NCBI RefSeq assembly: GCF_934924865.1
Contig: NZ_OW235315.1
Coordinates: forward strand, 1 to 64,000
Direction: 5' to 3'
Length of the DNA: 64,000 nucleotides
Source: Tepidibacter aestuarii
Lineage (GTDB): Bacteria; Bacillota; Clostridia; Peptostreptococcales; Peptostreptococcaceae
Position numbers and translations under genes: made by a program
Part shown: positions 26,576-35,827 of the stretch, piece by piece
How positions within the stretch are numbered: the stretch's first letter is position 1
Layout: the number at the start of each line of letters is the position of its first letter
Notes under the pieces: model-generated
What the model saw: only the letters and a program-made list of their open reading frames with translations
Databases searched by the model: none
What the model was told of the DNA's origin: nothing

Positions 26576-27979
26576 TTATATAACAGCACTTATACCAAGT
26601 ATTGCCATGATCATAACTACTACTACAACCATGAATTTCAAAACAAATTTAAGCCAAGTATTATAAGGAACTCTCGCTATTGCAAGACCACCCATAACAA
26701 CTGCGCTTGTAGGAGTTAATAAGTTAACTGTACCAGATGCAGATTGATACGCTGTTATAACTAAATCTCTTGAAACGCCAGCAAAGTCACCAAGAGGAGC
26801 CATTATAGGCATTGAAAGTGTAGCAAGTCCTGATGTTGAAGGTATTAAGAATGACATAGGTATATAGAATAAATAAGTAAGAACGGCAAATACAGATGAA
26901 CCTAGACCTGACAAAGCCTCTTCTCCTAAACTTAATACTGTATCTGTCATGTTACCAGCGTTCATAACTACTGTTATACCACGAGATAGCCCAACTATCA
27001 GTGCAACGCCTAAAAGGTCTCTGGCACCAGCTACGAATGACGAGATCAATTCATCTTCATCCATACCATAAATAAGACCTATTACTATAGAGGATACCAA
27101 GAATAAAGATGTTAACTCTCCAAACCACCATCCCCAAGTAGGTACTGCAGTTATATTTATATCAGAGAAGGGTATAACACCGTATATCATTATAGCAAAA
27201 GTTAAAGAGAATAAAGCAAGAACAAGCTTTCTTTTACTGTTGAGTTCTGGAAAATCACTTTCGTTATCTTGAGCTAAAAAATGTTTTTTGTTGTCTTCGT
27301 ACATATTGTAAACTAGAGATTTTGAAGGGTCAGCTTTAACCTTAGCGGCATATCTCATTACGTATATTATTGCAACGATCTCCCCTATAACTAGAATAAA
27401 TAATCTAAGGCCAATACCAGTACCCAAAGATATACCGGCAAAACCAGATGCTATACCTGTTGCGAATGGGTTTACGGTAGAACCTAAAACTCCCATTCCA
27501 GCTCCTAAGAGTATTACTCCAACAGCAGTCAATGTATCATACCCAGCAGCTATGAATACTGGGATAAGAAGCGGATAAAATGCTATGGTTTCCTCAGCCA
27601 TACCAAAGCTTGTTCCCCCAAGTCCAAATAGTATCATCAAAAATGGAATCATTATTTTTTCTCTACCCTGTAGTTTATGAACTACTCGAGCTATACCAGC
27701 ATCTATAGCACCTGTCTTCATTACGACACCTAAAAATCCTCCTATTACGATGACAAATAAAGCTACATCTACAGCTCCGTAAAAACCGTTAATAGGTGCT
27801 AATGCGACATCTGTTAGACCCTGTGGTGTTGGATCCACTAAGTGATATGAACCTGGTATTGGAGTGTTTTCTGCGGTATAGTCATATTTACCGGCAGGAA
27901 CAATCCAAGTTAAGATTGCTACAAATATTATTATTGCAAACAATATTGTGTAAGCGCTTGGCATTTTAAATTTCTTCAT
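26576..27979 (-). CDS. YfcC/DcuC-type membrane carrier
   Basis: 467 residues, about 12 membrane helices, starting MKKFKMPSAYTILFAIIIF, followed by WIVPAGKYDY and GGTSFGMAEETIAFYPLLIP (about 122-141), the YfcC family hallmarks. The family is annotated as C4-dicarboxylate or basic amino acid/peptide carriers. It follows a PepV-like dipeptidase gene by 30 bases on the same strand and is divergent from the arginine deiminase genes, so import of an amino acid or dipeptide feeding arginine metabolism is a reasonable inference. Specificity is not proven. AAGGAGG site. Confidence 0.82.
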   Translation of the reverse strand: MKKFKMPSAYTILFAIIIFVAILTWIVPAGKYDYTAENTPIPGSYHLVDPTPQGLTDVALAPINGFYGAVDVALFVIVIGGFLGVVMKTGAIDAGIARVVHKLQGREKIMIPFLMILFGLGGTSFGMAEETIAFYPLLIPVFIAAGYDTLTAVGVILLGAGMGVLGSTVNPFATGIASGFAGISLGTGIGLRLFILVIGEIVAIIYVMRYAAKVKADPSKSLVYNMYEDNKKHFLAQDNESDFPELNSKRKLVLALFSLTFAIMIYGVIPFSDINITAVPTWGWWFGELTSLFLVSSIVIGLIYGMDEDELISSFVAGARDLLGVALIVGLSRGITVVMNAGNMTDTVLSLGEEALSGLGSSVFAVLTYLFYIPMSFLIPSTSGLATLSMPIMAPLGDFAGVSRDLVITAYQSASGTVNLLTPTSAVVMGGLAIARVPYNTWLKFVLKFMVVVVVMIMAILGISAVI

Positions 27980-28009
27980 AGAGATACCTCCTTGTAGTCA
28001 AAGTATTTG

Positions 28010-29344
28010 CTATTTTGTTAATTCATATACTGCTTTAGCGTATATTTTAGTAGATTTAAGTAAATCGTCTATTTCTATATATTCATTAGCTTGATGCTCA
28101 ACCTTAGGCTTGTTAGGAAATACAGCTCCAAATGCTACACAATTGTCTATAGCTCTTGCATAAGTAGCTCCACCTGAAGATAGAGGCGTAGAATCAAGTC
28201 CTGTTTCTTCTTCATAAACTTTCTGCAGAGTTTTAATTAAAAAGTGGTCTGCTGGAACGTATATTGACTTTAAATAATCGTATTCTTCATATTCTAAGTT
28301 ATACTGAGCTAGTTTTTCTTTTAAAGAATTTACTACCATATCCTTTTCAACAGTAACTGGAATTCTTATATCAAGCCCTATTTGTTCAGTATTTTCATCT
28401 ATATTTATTTTTCCTACGTTTAATGTAAGTTTTCCTGAAGCTTCATCATTACAGTTAGGAATGATATTATCGCCGTTATAAGTTTCGCCTATTACATTTG
28501 CTATAAACTCTATTGATTTAGATTTTATTCCTATATTATTTAAGGCTATACACAGTCTAGAAATGGCATTTATTCCGTAGTGAGGATTACAAGCATGAGA
28601 GGCCTTTCCTATAACAGTTAATGAATTTGAATCAGACATATATTCAAAATGTAATCTATCAAGCTCTTTAGATAGCTTGTCTAAATTATCGCTAAAATAA
28701 GTTATTCTATCAGGAACAGCGTTGTATGCATTTCCACCATTTAATTTTATATTAGATAAATTTTTACATTTTATATTGGCTTGTAATAATCCCTTTTCTG
28801 CATTTATCATAGGGAATACAGAATCGGGTGTGAATCCATAAGACGGGATTTCTTCGTTTTCAACATATTTAGAAATTCCACCCCAAAGATTTTCTTCATC
28901 TGTACCGAATATAAATCGTATTCTTTTATTGAACTTTACATCTAGATTCATAAGTGCTTTAACTGCATATATGGCTGCTATTGTAGGACCTTTATCATCT
29001 TGAGTTCCTCTGCCGTATAACTTATTATCTTCGATTACTGCTCCATAAGGATCATGCTTCCAATCGTTTGCTTCTCCTTCGGGTACAACGTCAAGATGCC
29101 CAAGTATACCTATCATTTCATCTCCTTCACCTATTTCTGCATATCCATAATAGCCATCTTTATAATAAGTTTTAAATCCTAAAGATTCACATAAATCTAA
29201 AGTTTTTCTCAGTGCATTATCTATATTTTCTCCAAATGGAAATTTATCTGTTTTATCAGATATTACACTAGGGATTCTTACTATTTCTTGTATAGATTTG
29301 ATTAAATCATCTTTAATATTTTCAACGCTTAAATCTATGTTCAT
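28010..29344 (-). CDS. M20 family dipeptidase, PepV/Sapep-like
   Basis: 444 residues. Zinc-site motifs of M20 peptidases are present: GHLDVVPEGEANDW (His, Asp), YGRGTQDDKGPTI (bridging Asp), GTDEENLWGGISKY (catalytic Glu-Glu), and a lid domain with SHACNPHYGINA. It cleaves dipeptides with a free N terminus in the cytoplasm. The start at 29344 follows AAAGGAG; the ATG at 29353 lies within that site. Co-oriented with the YfcC carrier gene, which may import its substrate. Confidence 0.87.
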   Translation of the reverse strand: MNIDLSVENIKDDLIKSIQEIVRIPSVISDKTDKFPFGENIDNALRKTLDLCESLGFKTYYKDGYYGYAEIGEGDEMIGILGHLDVVPEGEANDWKHDPYGAVIEDNKLYGRGTQDDKGPTIAAIYAVKALMNLDVKFNKRIRFIFGTDEENLWGGISKYVENEEIPSYGFTPDSVFPMINAEKGLLQANIKCKNLSNIKLNGGNAYNAVPDRITYFSDNLDKLSKELDRLHFEYMSDSNSLTVIGKASHACNPHYGINAISRLCIALNNIGIKSKSIEFIANVIGETYNGDNIIPNCNDEASGKLTLNVGKINIDENTEQIGLDIRIPVTVEKDMVVNSLKEKLAQYNLEYEEYDYLKSIYVPADHFLIKTLQKVYEEETGLDSTPLSSGGATYARAIDNCVAFGAVFPNKPKVEHQANEYIEIDDLLKSTKIYAKAVYELTK

Positions 29345-29620
29345 AAAAATCATCTCCTTTTATTATAATTTATACTGTAAATTTTAAAAGATAGGCTTTT
29401 GATATGATTTTGTTCATTTATACAGATTTATATACTTAAAATGGGATGCCATTAATAATAGTATATAAATTTTATTATGTTAAATCAAATACAAAGTTTA
29501 AATTTGGAAAATATAATGGGAAAATATACATTTTGGTTGAAAATTTATATAATTCCAAAAGAAATTAATGTAGAAAAATGTCGTTATAAAAAGATGAAGA
29601 AAGATAAATAACAAACGTAA

Positions 29621-29640
29621 TCGACAAATAAATATGTCGA
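29621..29640. promoter_or_regulatory. candidate operator upstream of arcA
   Basis: TCGACA (29621-29626), an 8-base spacer and TGTCGA (29635-29640) make an inverted repeat about 57 bases before the arcA -35 box. It does not match the CRP/FNR-type ArcR half-sites TGTGA/TCACA. Confidence 0.4.
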
Positions 29641-29696
29641 ATTATAAAGAAAAATTAAAAACAAAAATTGAAAGGAAAAAATAATAAAAAAAATAA

Positions 29697-29726
29697 TTGA
29701 CATTACCAACCAATGGAAACTATACT
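29697..29726 (+). promoter_or_regulatory. sigma-A promoter of arcA
   Basis: TTGACA (29697-29702) and TATACT (29721-29726), spaced 18 bases. Confidence 0.65.
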
Positions 29727-29787
29727 AAAAACATACATATAATTTATGTTTTATGTACCAAAATTTAGATCAGGAAGGGGAAAGGGG

Positions 29788-31026
29788 ATGTCAAAAGAAA
29801 ATATTCTGAATGTATATTCTGAGATTGGAAAGTTAAAAAAAGTTCTTTTACATAGACCTGGTAAAGAAATCGAAAATTTAACTCCTGACTTAATGGATAG
29901 ATTGCTATTTGATGATATTCCATATTTAAAGGTTGCAAGGCAGGAGCATGATGCATTTGCAAAGATACTAAAATCAAATGATGTTGAGGTACTCTATTTG
30001 GAGGATTTGGCAGCTGAAGCTATAAAGGATTTCGGAATAAAAGAGGCTTTCGTAGATGAATTTATAAATGAAGCAAATATAGATAGTATTAAAAAAAGAG
30101 AACTTGTTAAAGAGTATATTTTAGGTTTTTCAAATGAAAGAAATATGGTGGATAAGATGATGGAGGGCATTAGAAAAGAAGAAATAAGAGATTATAAAAA
30201 AACTTCATTGACAGATATTATAGATTCTAATTATCCATTTATAGTTGATCCTATGCCTAATTTATATTTTACAAGAGATCCATTTGCAACTATTGGGCAA
30301 GGAATATCTTTGAATCATATGAGAACAGTAACGAGAAATAGAGAGACTTTGTTTGCCAAGTATATATTTAAATATCATCCTGAATACAAAGATAAAAACA
30401 TACCTATATGGTTTGATAGAGATAATAAGACGTCTATAGAAGGTGGAGATGAACTTGTACTAAGTGATAAGGTTATAGCTATTGGTATATCTGAAAGAAC
30501 AGATGCCTATTCTATAGAGTCTATAGCTAAAAATATATTTGAAAAGAATGAAAAGTTTGAAGTAGTCCTTGCTTTTGATATACCGAAAAGAAGAGCTTTT
30601 ATGCATCTTGATACTGTATTTACAATGGTAGACTACAATAAATTTACTATACATCCTGAAATAGAAGGTCCTTTAACTGTATATTCAATAGCTAGAGGAA
30701 ATAAAGATTTAAAACTGGATATTAAAAAAGAAACTATGTGTCTTAGCGATATTCTAAAAAAATACTTAGAGATTGATGAGGTTACTTTAATAAGATGTGG
30801 CGCAGGAAATATTATAGATGCAGGAAGAGAGCAATGGAATGATGGATCTAATACTTTAGCAATTGCTCCTGGAGAAGTAATAGTTTACTCTAGAAATCAT
30901 GTTACTAATAGGTTGCTTGAGGAAAATGGAATTAAAATCCATTGTATGCCATCTTCAGAATTATCAAGAGGTAGAGGTGGTCCAAGATGTATGTCTATGC
31001 CACTAGTTAGAGAAAACTTAAAATAA
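29788..31026 (+). CDS. arcA: arginine deiminase
   Basis: 412 residues. Converts arginine to citrulline and ammonia. Seen: [15 protein letters not shown] near the start, the [10 protein letters not shown] active-site strand (about 162-171), the [10 protein letters not shown] motif with catalytic acid residues, the [10 protein letters not shown] strand (catalytic His), and the terminal [13 protein letters not shown] with nucleophile Cys401. The ATG at 29788 follows AGGGGA; the in-frame ATG at 29746 lacks a site. First of the catabolic set arcA-argF-arcC that yields ATP from arginine. Confidence 0.97.
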   Translation: MSKENILNVYSEIGKLKKVLLHRPGKEIENLTPDLMDRLLFDDIPYLKVARQEHDAFAKILKSNDVEVLYLEDLAAEAIKDFGIKEAFVDEFINEANIDSIKKRELVKEYILGFSNERNMVDKMMEGIRKEEIRDYKKTSLTDIIDSNYPFIVDPMPNLYFTRDPFATIGQGISLNHMRTVTRNRETLFAKYIFKYHPEYKDKNIPIWFDRDNKTSIEGGDELVLSDKVIAIGISERTDAYSIESIAKNIFEKNEKFEVVLAFDIPKRRAFMHLDTVFTMVDYNKFTIHPEIEGPLTVYSIARGNKDLKLDIKKETMCLSDILKKYLEIDEVTLIRCGAGNIIDAGREQWNDGSNTLAIAPGEVIVYSRNHVTNRLLEENGIKIHCMPSSELSRGRGGPRCMSMPLVRENLK

Positions 31027-31060
31027 TGATAAAAAAATTATAAATTAGGAGGTTTTTCAG

Positions 31061-32053
31061 ATGCCAGTAAATTTAAAAGGAAGAAACTTTATAACATTAA
31101 AGGATTTTACACCAGATGAAATAAGGTATATGTTGGATCTATCTATGGATTTAAAAAATAAGAAGAGAGCAGGAATAAAGGGAGATTTATTAGAAGGAAA
31201 AAACATCGTTTTATTATTTGAAAAAACATCTACTAGAACTAGATGTGCATTTGAGGTTGCTGGTTTTGATGAAGGTGCTAATGTAACGTTTTTAACAAAT
31301 TCTCAAATGGGCAAAAAAGAATCTATCGAGGATACAGCTAAGGTTTTGGGAAGGTACTATGATGGAATTGAGTTTAGAGGATTTAAACAAGAAACTGTTG
31401 ATTGTCTAGCAGAACATGCAGGGGTTAGTGTGTGGAATGGACTTACTGATTTATACCATCCAACTCAGATACTTGCAGATTTTTTAACTGTAAAAGAGCA
31501 TGTAAATAAAAGATTTAATAAAATTAAGTTTGTATATGTTGGAGATGCTAGAAATAACATGGGTAACTCACTTATGATAGGTGCTGCTAAAATGGGAATG
31601 GAGTTTGTTGCGCTTGCACCGAAAGAACTATGGCCTTCTAAAGAGCTAGTAGATGAAATGAATGAGGTTGCTAAAGAAACAGGAGCTGTAATTAAGCTTA
31701 GTGAAAATGTTGATGATGTTAAAGGTGCAGATGTAATTTATACAGATGTTTGGGTGTCTATGGGAGAAGAAGATCAGTTTGAAGAGAGAATAAAATTATT
31801 AACTCCTTATCAGGTTAATATGGATATGATAAGAAAAACTGAAAATGATGATGTTATATTTCTTCATTGTCTGCCTTCATTCCATGATGAGAACACTTTA
31901 GTTGGTAAAGAAATATATGAAAAATTTGGACTTAAGTCGATGGAGGTTACAGACGAAGTATTTAGATCTAAGTACTCTAAGGTATTTGATGAGGCTGAGA
32001 ATAGAATGCATACTATAAAAGCTGTTATGGTCGCAACTATAGGTAATCTATAA
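31061..32053 (+). CDS. argF: ornithine carbamoyltransferase, probably catabolic
   Basis: 330 residues. Carbamoyl-phosphate binding motif STRTR (57-61), HPTQ in [12 protein letters not shown], ornithine-site DVWVSMG, and the catalytic HCLPSFHD loop (about 268-275). Between arcA and arcC it should work in the phosphorolysis direction (citrulline plus phosphate to ornithine and carbamoyl phosphate). The symbol arcB is equally suitable. It starts 35 bases after arcA with a TAGGAGG site. Its stop is followed at once by a copy of repeat A. Confidence 0.95.
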   Translation: MPVNLKGRNFITLKDFTPDEIRYMLDLSMDLKNKKRAGIKGDLLEGKNIVLLFEKTSTRTRCAFEVAGFDEGANVTFLTNSQMGKKESIEDTAKVLGRYYDGIEFRGFKQETVDCLAEHAGVSVWNGLTDLYHPTQILADFLTVKEHVNKRFNKIKFVYVGDARNNMGNSLMIGAAKMGMEFVALAPKELWPSKELVDEMNEVAKETGAVIKLSENVDDVKGADVIYTDVWVSMGEEDQFEERIKLLTPYQVNMDMIRKTENDDVIFLHCLPSFHDENTLVGKEIYEKFGLKSMEVTDEVFRSKYSKVFDEAENRMHTIKAVMVATIGNL

Positions 32054-32165
32054 AATTCGCTTTATGCTACGCATAGCTCATGTCGCCAACGAGTCCTACG
32101 GGCTCCGTTGCTCAAAATAGTTGATAATATAGTTTTTTTATCAATGTAATTTGCAGATTAAAAAG
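32052..32165 (-). repeat. dispersed structured repeat A, copy 2
   Basis: On the minus strand it reads from about 32165 to 32052 and parallels copies 1 and 3. The shared end of the element lies at 32052-32117, and a less conserved part (CATTGATAAAAAAACTATA) continues to about 32165. The second hairpin here is TATGC-GTA-GCATA, whereas copies 1 and 3 have AGTGC-GTA-GC.ACT. It begins at the argF stop codon and splits the arc operon. Confidence 0.7.
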
Positions 32166-32203
32166 CATATAATTCCTATACAATAAAAAGGGAGGCTCTG
32201 TTT

Positions 32204-33139
32204 ATGAGTAACAGGATAGTTGTTGCACTTGGAGGAAATGCTCTTGGAAAAAATCCTAAAGAACAATTAGAATTAGTTAAAGAAACAGCAAAGCCTATAG
32301 TTGATTTGATACAGGAAGGAAATAATGTAATTGTAGCTCATGGTAATGGTCCACAGGTTGGGATGATAAATTTGGCTATGGAGGTATCTTCAAAGTCAGA
32401 TGCTAATACTCCTGAAATGCCTTTTCCTGAGTGTGGTGCTATGAGTCAAGGGTATATAGGATACCATCTTCAAAATGCGATCAGAGAAGAGTTTTTGAAT
32501 AGAAATATGAAAATTCCTGTATCTACAGTAATAACTCAGGTTATAGTAGATAAAGATGATAGCGCATTTACTAATCCTACTAAGCCTATAGGAGCTTTTT
32601 ATACTGAAGAAGAGGCTAAAAAACTTGAAGAAGAAAAAGGATATGATATGAAAGAAGATGCAGGAAGAGGGTATAGAAGAGTAGTTCCATCCCCAATACC
32701 TGTAGATATTGCAGAAAAAGAAACAGTTAAAACATTAGTTGATAATGGGCATGTAGTTATAACTGTTGGAGGAGGAGGGATACCTGTTATAGAGGATAAT
32801 AATTCTTTAATAGGGGTACCTGCTGTTATAGATAAAGATTTTGCGAGTGAAAAAATAGCCGAGATTTTAAATGCTGATTATCTTATAATTCTTACGGCTG
32901 TAGAAAAGGTTTCTATAAACTTTGGTAAGGAGAATGAACAAGCCTTAGGCAAACTAAATATTGATGATGCATATAAGTATATTGATGAGGGTCATTTTGC
33001 ACCAGGGTCTATGCTTCCTAAGGTTAGAGCTGCGATAAAGTTTGCGGAGTCTAAGAATGGAAGGAAGTCTCTTATAACATCGCTTGAAAAAGCAGTTGAT
33101 GGAATACAAGGCAAAACAGGTACGTTAATTGTAAAATAA
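32204..33139 (+). CDS. arcC: carbamate kinase
   Basis: 311 residues. Makes ATP from carbamoyl phosphate and ADP, the energy step of the arginine deiminase route. Seen: ALGGNALGKNPKEQLE (about 8-23), VAHGNGPQVGMINLAMEV (about 46-63), GYRRVVPSPIPVDI, and GGGGIPVIEDN (about 190-200). AAGGGAGG site. It is separated from argF by 150 bases holding repeat A. Confidence 0.96.
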   Translation: MSNRIVVALGGNALGKNPKEQLELVKETAKPIVDLIQEGNNVIVAHGNGPQVGMINLAMEVSSKSDANTPEMPFPECGAMSQGYIGYHLQNAIREEFLNRNMKIPVSTVITQVIVDKDDSAFTNPTKPIGAFYTEEEAKKLEEEKGYDMKEDAGRGYRRVVPSPIPVDIAEKETVKTLVDNGHVVITVGGGGIPVIEDNNSLIGVPAVIDKDFASEKIAEILNADYLIILTAVEKVSINFGKENEQALGKLNIDDAYKYIDEGHFAPGSMLPKVRAAIKFAESKNGRKSLITSLEKAVDGIQGKTGTLIVK

Positions 33140-33169
33140 AATTATGGTTTTCTAATATAATTAAATCTC

Positions 33170-33202
33170 AATGTTTCCCATACAGGGGAACATTATTTTT
33201 TT
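33170..33202 (+). terminator. intrinsic terminator of the arc operon
   Basis: AATGTTTCCC (33170-33179) pairs with GGGGAACATT (33185-33194), then A and T7. Confidence 0.85.
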
Positions 33203-33216
33203 GCAAACATAAAATA
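33190..33216 (+). promoter_or_regulatory. candidate sigma-K promoter of yabG
   Basis: AC (33190-33191), 16 bases, then CATAAAATA (33208-33216) fits the sigma-K pattern AC-N(16-17)-CATANNNTA. yabG is expressed late in the mother cell in Bacillus. The -35 part overlaps the preceding terminator. Confidence 0.4.
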
Positions 33217-33245
33217 TATTAATCCCACTAGGCAGGAGGAATAAG

Positions 33246-34079
33246 ATGAAGATAGGAGATTTAGTTGTTAGAAAATCACATGGAAAAGATGTTTTATTTA
33301 GAATAACAGATATTGCAGAAAGTAAAAACAAGAAGAAACAAGTTATTTTAAAGGGGATAGATTTTAGGCTTATGGCTGATTCATCTATAGAAGACTTAGA
33401 AATGGTAGGTCAAGAAGATTTTAGACAATATGTTTTTAATAGACAGATAGAAAGTTTGCTAACACGAGCTGTGAAGAATAGAAGTGATAAACAAAAAAAG
33501 AATTACAGAAATGGTTTTGGAAGACCTGGAAAAGTACTTCATCTAGATGGTGATGGTGAATATTTAAAAATATGCTTAGAGGCTTATAAAAAGCTAGACA
33601 TTGAAGCTGTAGGCAAGGTGGTTGCGGAAGCAGACCAACATAAAGTAGTGGGAGAGCTTTTAAAAGAATATTCACCAGACATATTGGTTATTACAGGTCA
33701 TGACTCTATAATAAATGCGAATCATGATATTAGAGATTTAAATAATTATAGAAATTCTAGAAATTTTATAAAGGCAGTTTTGGAAGCTAGAAAATATGAA
33801 AATGCCATGGATGAACTTGTTATTTTTGCAGGAGCGTGTCAATCAAATTATGAGGCTATATTAAATGCAGGAGCAAATTTTGCAAGTTCTCCTAGTAGAA
33901 TATTAATACATTGCTTAGATCCTGTTTTAATAGTAGAAAAAATAGCTTATGCAAGGATTGATAAAGTAATGCATCTTGAAGAAGTTTTTCAAAATACTAT
34001 AACTGGAATAAAAGGTGTAGGTGGTTTTGAGACAAGAGGAAAGTATAGGTCTGGATTGCCTAAATCTCTATATGAATAG
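33246..34079 (+). CDS. yabG: sporulation-specific protease YabG
   Basis: 277 residues matching YabG (peptidase family U57) along its length: MKIGDLVVRKSHGKDVLFRI, GFGRPGKVLHLDGDGEYL (about 93-110), PDILVITGHDSI, and FAGACQSNYEAILNAGANFASSP (about 196-218) with a conserved Cys in GACQ. In Bacillus YabG trims coat proteins; in C. difficile it processes CspBA and SipL-associated proteins. AGGAGGA site; a candidate sigma-K promoter precedes. Followed after 10 bases by a SpoIID-amidase gene. Confidence 0.93.
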   Translation: MKIGDLVVRKSHGKDVLFRITDIAESKNKKKQVILKGIDFRLMADSSIEDLEMVGQEDFRQYVFNRQIESLLTRAVKNRSDKQKKNYRNGFGRPGKVLHLDGDGEYLKICLEAYKKLDIEAVGKVVAEADQHKVVGELLKEYSPDILVITGHDSIINANHDIRDLNNYRNSRNFIKAVLEARKYENAMDELVIFAGACQSNYEAILNAGANFASSPSRILIHCLDPVLIVEKIAYARIDKVMHLEEVFQNTITGIKGVGGFETRGKYRSGLPKSLYE

Positions 34080-34089
34080 AGGTGGTACT

Positions 34090-35385
34090 ATGGATAGAAA
34101 ATTTAGAAATCTTATAGCATACAAAGTATCTAAAAACATTCCTCAAGAATTCCACATACAGGCTATAATGTGTCAAGCTATTATAGAGAGAACAAATATA
34201 TTCAGAAATATATTAGATGGAAATTTTAAAAAAGAAGAAGTTAATACAGAGGATATATACGATAAGGCACTTGAAGCTGTTGATAATACAATGAATTTAG
34301 TTATAATGTTTAATGATTCTCCAATTTGTGCATATTACCACGTGTGCTGTGGTGGGAGCACAGAAAATAGTGAGTATTTATTAAATACAAAAATAGATTA
34401 TCTACGAGGGATTACTTGTAAAGAATGTATGTTAAATAAAGAATTAGAGAATATAGTGGATGTTGATTTAGAAGACCTTGAATCAATATTTGGATATAAT
34501 ATATCTCAAAATTTCATGAATGAATATTCTATAGATAATGTGTTGAAAATTTTAGAAAAAACTCGTGGAAATAGAATAGAGAATATACTAGTTTTTAATA
34601 AAGAGGTTAAAGGTAGTGTATTCAGTGAAAACTTAAATTTAGATTCTTCTAGAGTTGGATTTAGACCTATAAAAATAAGATTTTATACAAAAGGGATAGG
34701 CCATGGATTAGGACTTTGCCAATATGGAGCCAATGAAAAAGCAAAAAATAACTGGAACTATGAAAAAATTTTAAACCATTACTATACAAATATTATATTA
34801 TCTGAGTTGGATGATTTTAATTTAGATTTACCTCTTAAAAATAAAAAAATATTTATAGATGCTGGTCATGGAGGAGAGGACACAGGTTATACTAATGACT
34901 CTCTAACAGAAAAAGAAATTTCACTAAAAGTAACATTAAAGATAAAAGAAAAGTTAGAAAAAATAGGTGCTTGTGTATATCTATCCAGATTAACTGATGA
35001 ATATATATCTTTAGATAAAAGAGTAGACATGATTAAAAAATCTAATTCTGATTTCTTGATCAGTATACATTTAAATAAATCCAAATTTGAAGGAGTAAGT
35101 GGAGCAGAAGCTATATATTACTGGGGAGATGTAAATGGAGAATTAATAGGAAAAAATATACTAAGTAACTTAAAAAAGAACATGAATATAAAGAATAGAG
35201 GAGTAAATGAAGGTAGTATATATATACTAAAAGAAAGTGGTTGTAATGGGGTATATTGTGAACTAGGATATATATCTAACCCCTTAGAATCAGAACTATT
35301 TGCTGATGATAAGTTTATTGATAGTATAGCTGAGAATATAGTGTATAGTATACTTGAATATTATGAGAATAATGTATTGACATAA
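34090..35385 (+). CDS. SpoIID-like domain fused to N-acetylmuramoyl-L-alanine amidase (Amidase_3)
   Basis: 431 residues. The N-terminal SpoIID domain (about 10-235) has IQAIMCQAIIERTN, YYHVCCGGSTENSEYL and GIGHGLGLCQYGANEKAK. The C-terminal Amidase_3 domain (about 253-428) has the zinc ligands in FIDAGHGGEDTG (His), LTEKEISLKV (Glu) and ISIHLN (His), and the catalytic Glu in YCELGYISNP. Both halves look intact. No signal peptide or membrane helix is present, unlike SpoIID itself, so how it meets peptidoglycan is unclear; mother-cell release or non-classical export is possible. The start at 34090 follows GAGGTGG. It sits in a sporulation block, so a role in engulfment, cortex or mother-cell lysis is inferred. 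Confidence 0.85.
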   Translation: MDRKFRNLIAYKVSKNIPQEFHIQAIMCQAIIERTNIFRNILDGNFKKEEVNTEDIYDKALEAVDNTMNLVIMFNDSPICAYYHVCCGGSTENSEYLLNTKIDYLRGITCKECMLNKELENIVDVDLEDLESIFGYNISQNFMNEYSIDNVLKILEKTRGNRIENILVFNKEVKGSVFSENLNLDSSRVGFRPIKIRFYTKGIGHGLGLCQYGANEKAKNNWNYEKILNHYYTNIILSELDDFNLDLPLKNKKIFIDAGHGGEDTGYTNDSLTEKEISLKVTLKIKEKLEKIGACVYLSRLTDEYISLDKRVDMIKKSNSDFLISIHLNKSKFEGVSGAEAIYYWGDVNGELIGKNILSNLKKNMNIKNRGVNEGSIYILKESGCNGVYCELGYISNPLESELFADDKFIDSIAENIVYSILEYYENNVLT

Positions 35386-35419
35386 AACACGAAAATAGAT
35401 AAAATATAATTTTATATAT

Positions 35420-35448
35420 TTGACATCAACGTTTAAATGTGATATTAT
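35420..35448 (+). promoter_or_regulatory. sigma-A promoter of veg
   Basis: TTGACA (35420-35425) and TATTAT (35443-35448), spaced 17. The Bacillus veg gene also has a strong vegetative promoter. Confidence 0.75.
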
Positions 35449-35479
35449 GTAAACATACCATGGAGAAGAAGGTGATTTT

Positions 35480-35737
35480 TTGGCTACTAAACACACTTTG
35501 GATCAGATAAGAAAAGATATAGAAAAACATGTCGGAAAGAACGTAGTTCTAAGAGCTAATAAAGGCAGAAAAAAGATGATCGTTAGAAAAGGGATCTTAG
35601 AAAATACGTACCCTAGTATATTTGTTGTGAAAATAGATGATAGTAATTGTACTAGAGTATCTTATAGTTATTCGGATGTATTGACATCTACTGTTAAACT
35701 CCAAATTTGCACAAGTGAAAATATGAGTGTATCTTAA
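35480..35737 (+). CDS. veg: Veg protein
   Basis: 85 residues of the Veg family: LDQIRKDIEKHVGKNVVLRA near the N terminus, KGRKKMIVRKGILENTYPSI in the middle (Veg box), then the TRVSYSYSDVLTSTVKL end. An SH3-like small protein linked to biofilm matrix control in B. subtilis. The start is TTG, 7 bases after GAAGGTG. Downstream of yabG, as in Bacillus. Confidence 0.92.
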   Translation: MATKHTLDQIRKDIEKHVGKNVVLRANKGRKKMIVRKGILENTYPSIFVVKIDDSNCTRVSYSYSDVLTSTVKLQICTSENMSVS

Positions 35738-35768
35738 TTCCATCTAAAATAGATGGAATTTTTTTTGC
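35736..35768 (+). terminator. intrinsic terminator after veg
   Basis: AATTCCATCT pairs with AGATGGAATT around AAAAT, then T8. It overlaps the veg stop. Confidence 0.9.
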
Positions 35769-35827
35769 TTTAGTTAAATATAATAATAATGTGATATTTG
35801 TATATATTTAACTAGGGGGGATAAAGA

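Larger units (their letters stand above)
29345..29787. other. long divergent control region between pepV-like and arcA genes
   Basis: About 440 bases with no supported open frame. It holds an inverted repeat at 29621-29640 and a sigma-A promoter at 29697-29726 for arcA. A promoter for the minus-strand genes must also lie here but is not clear. Confidence 0.6.
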
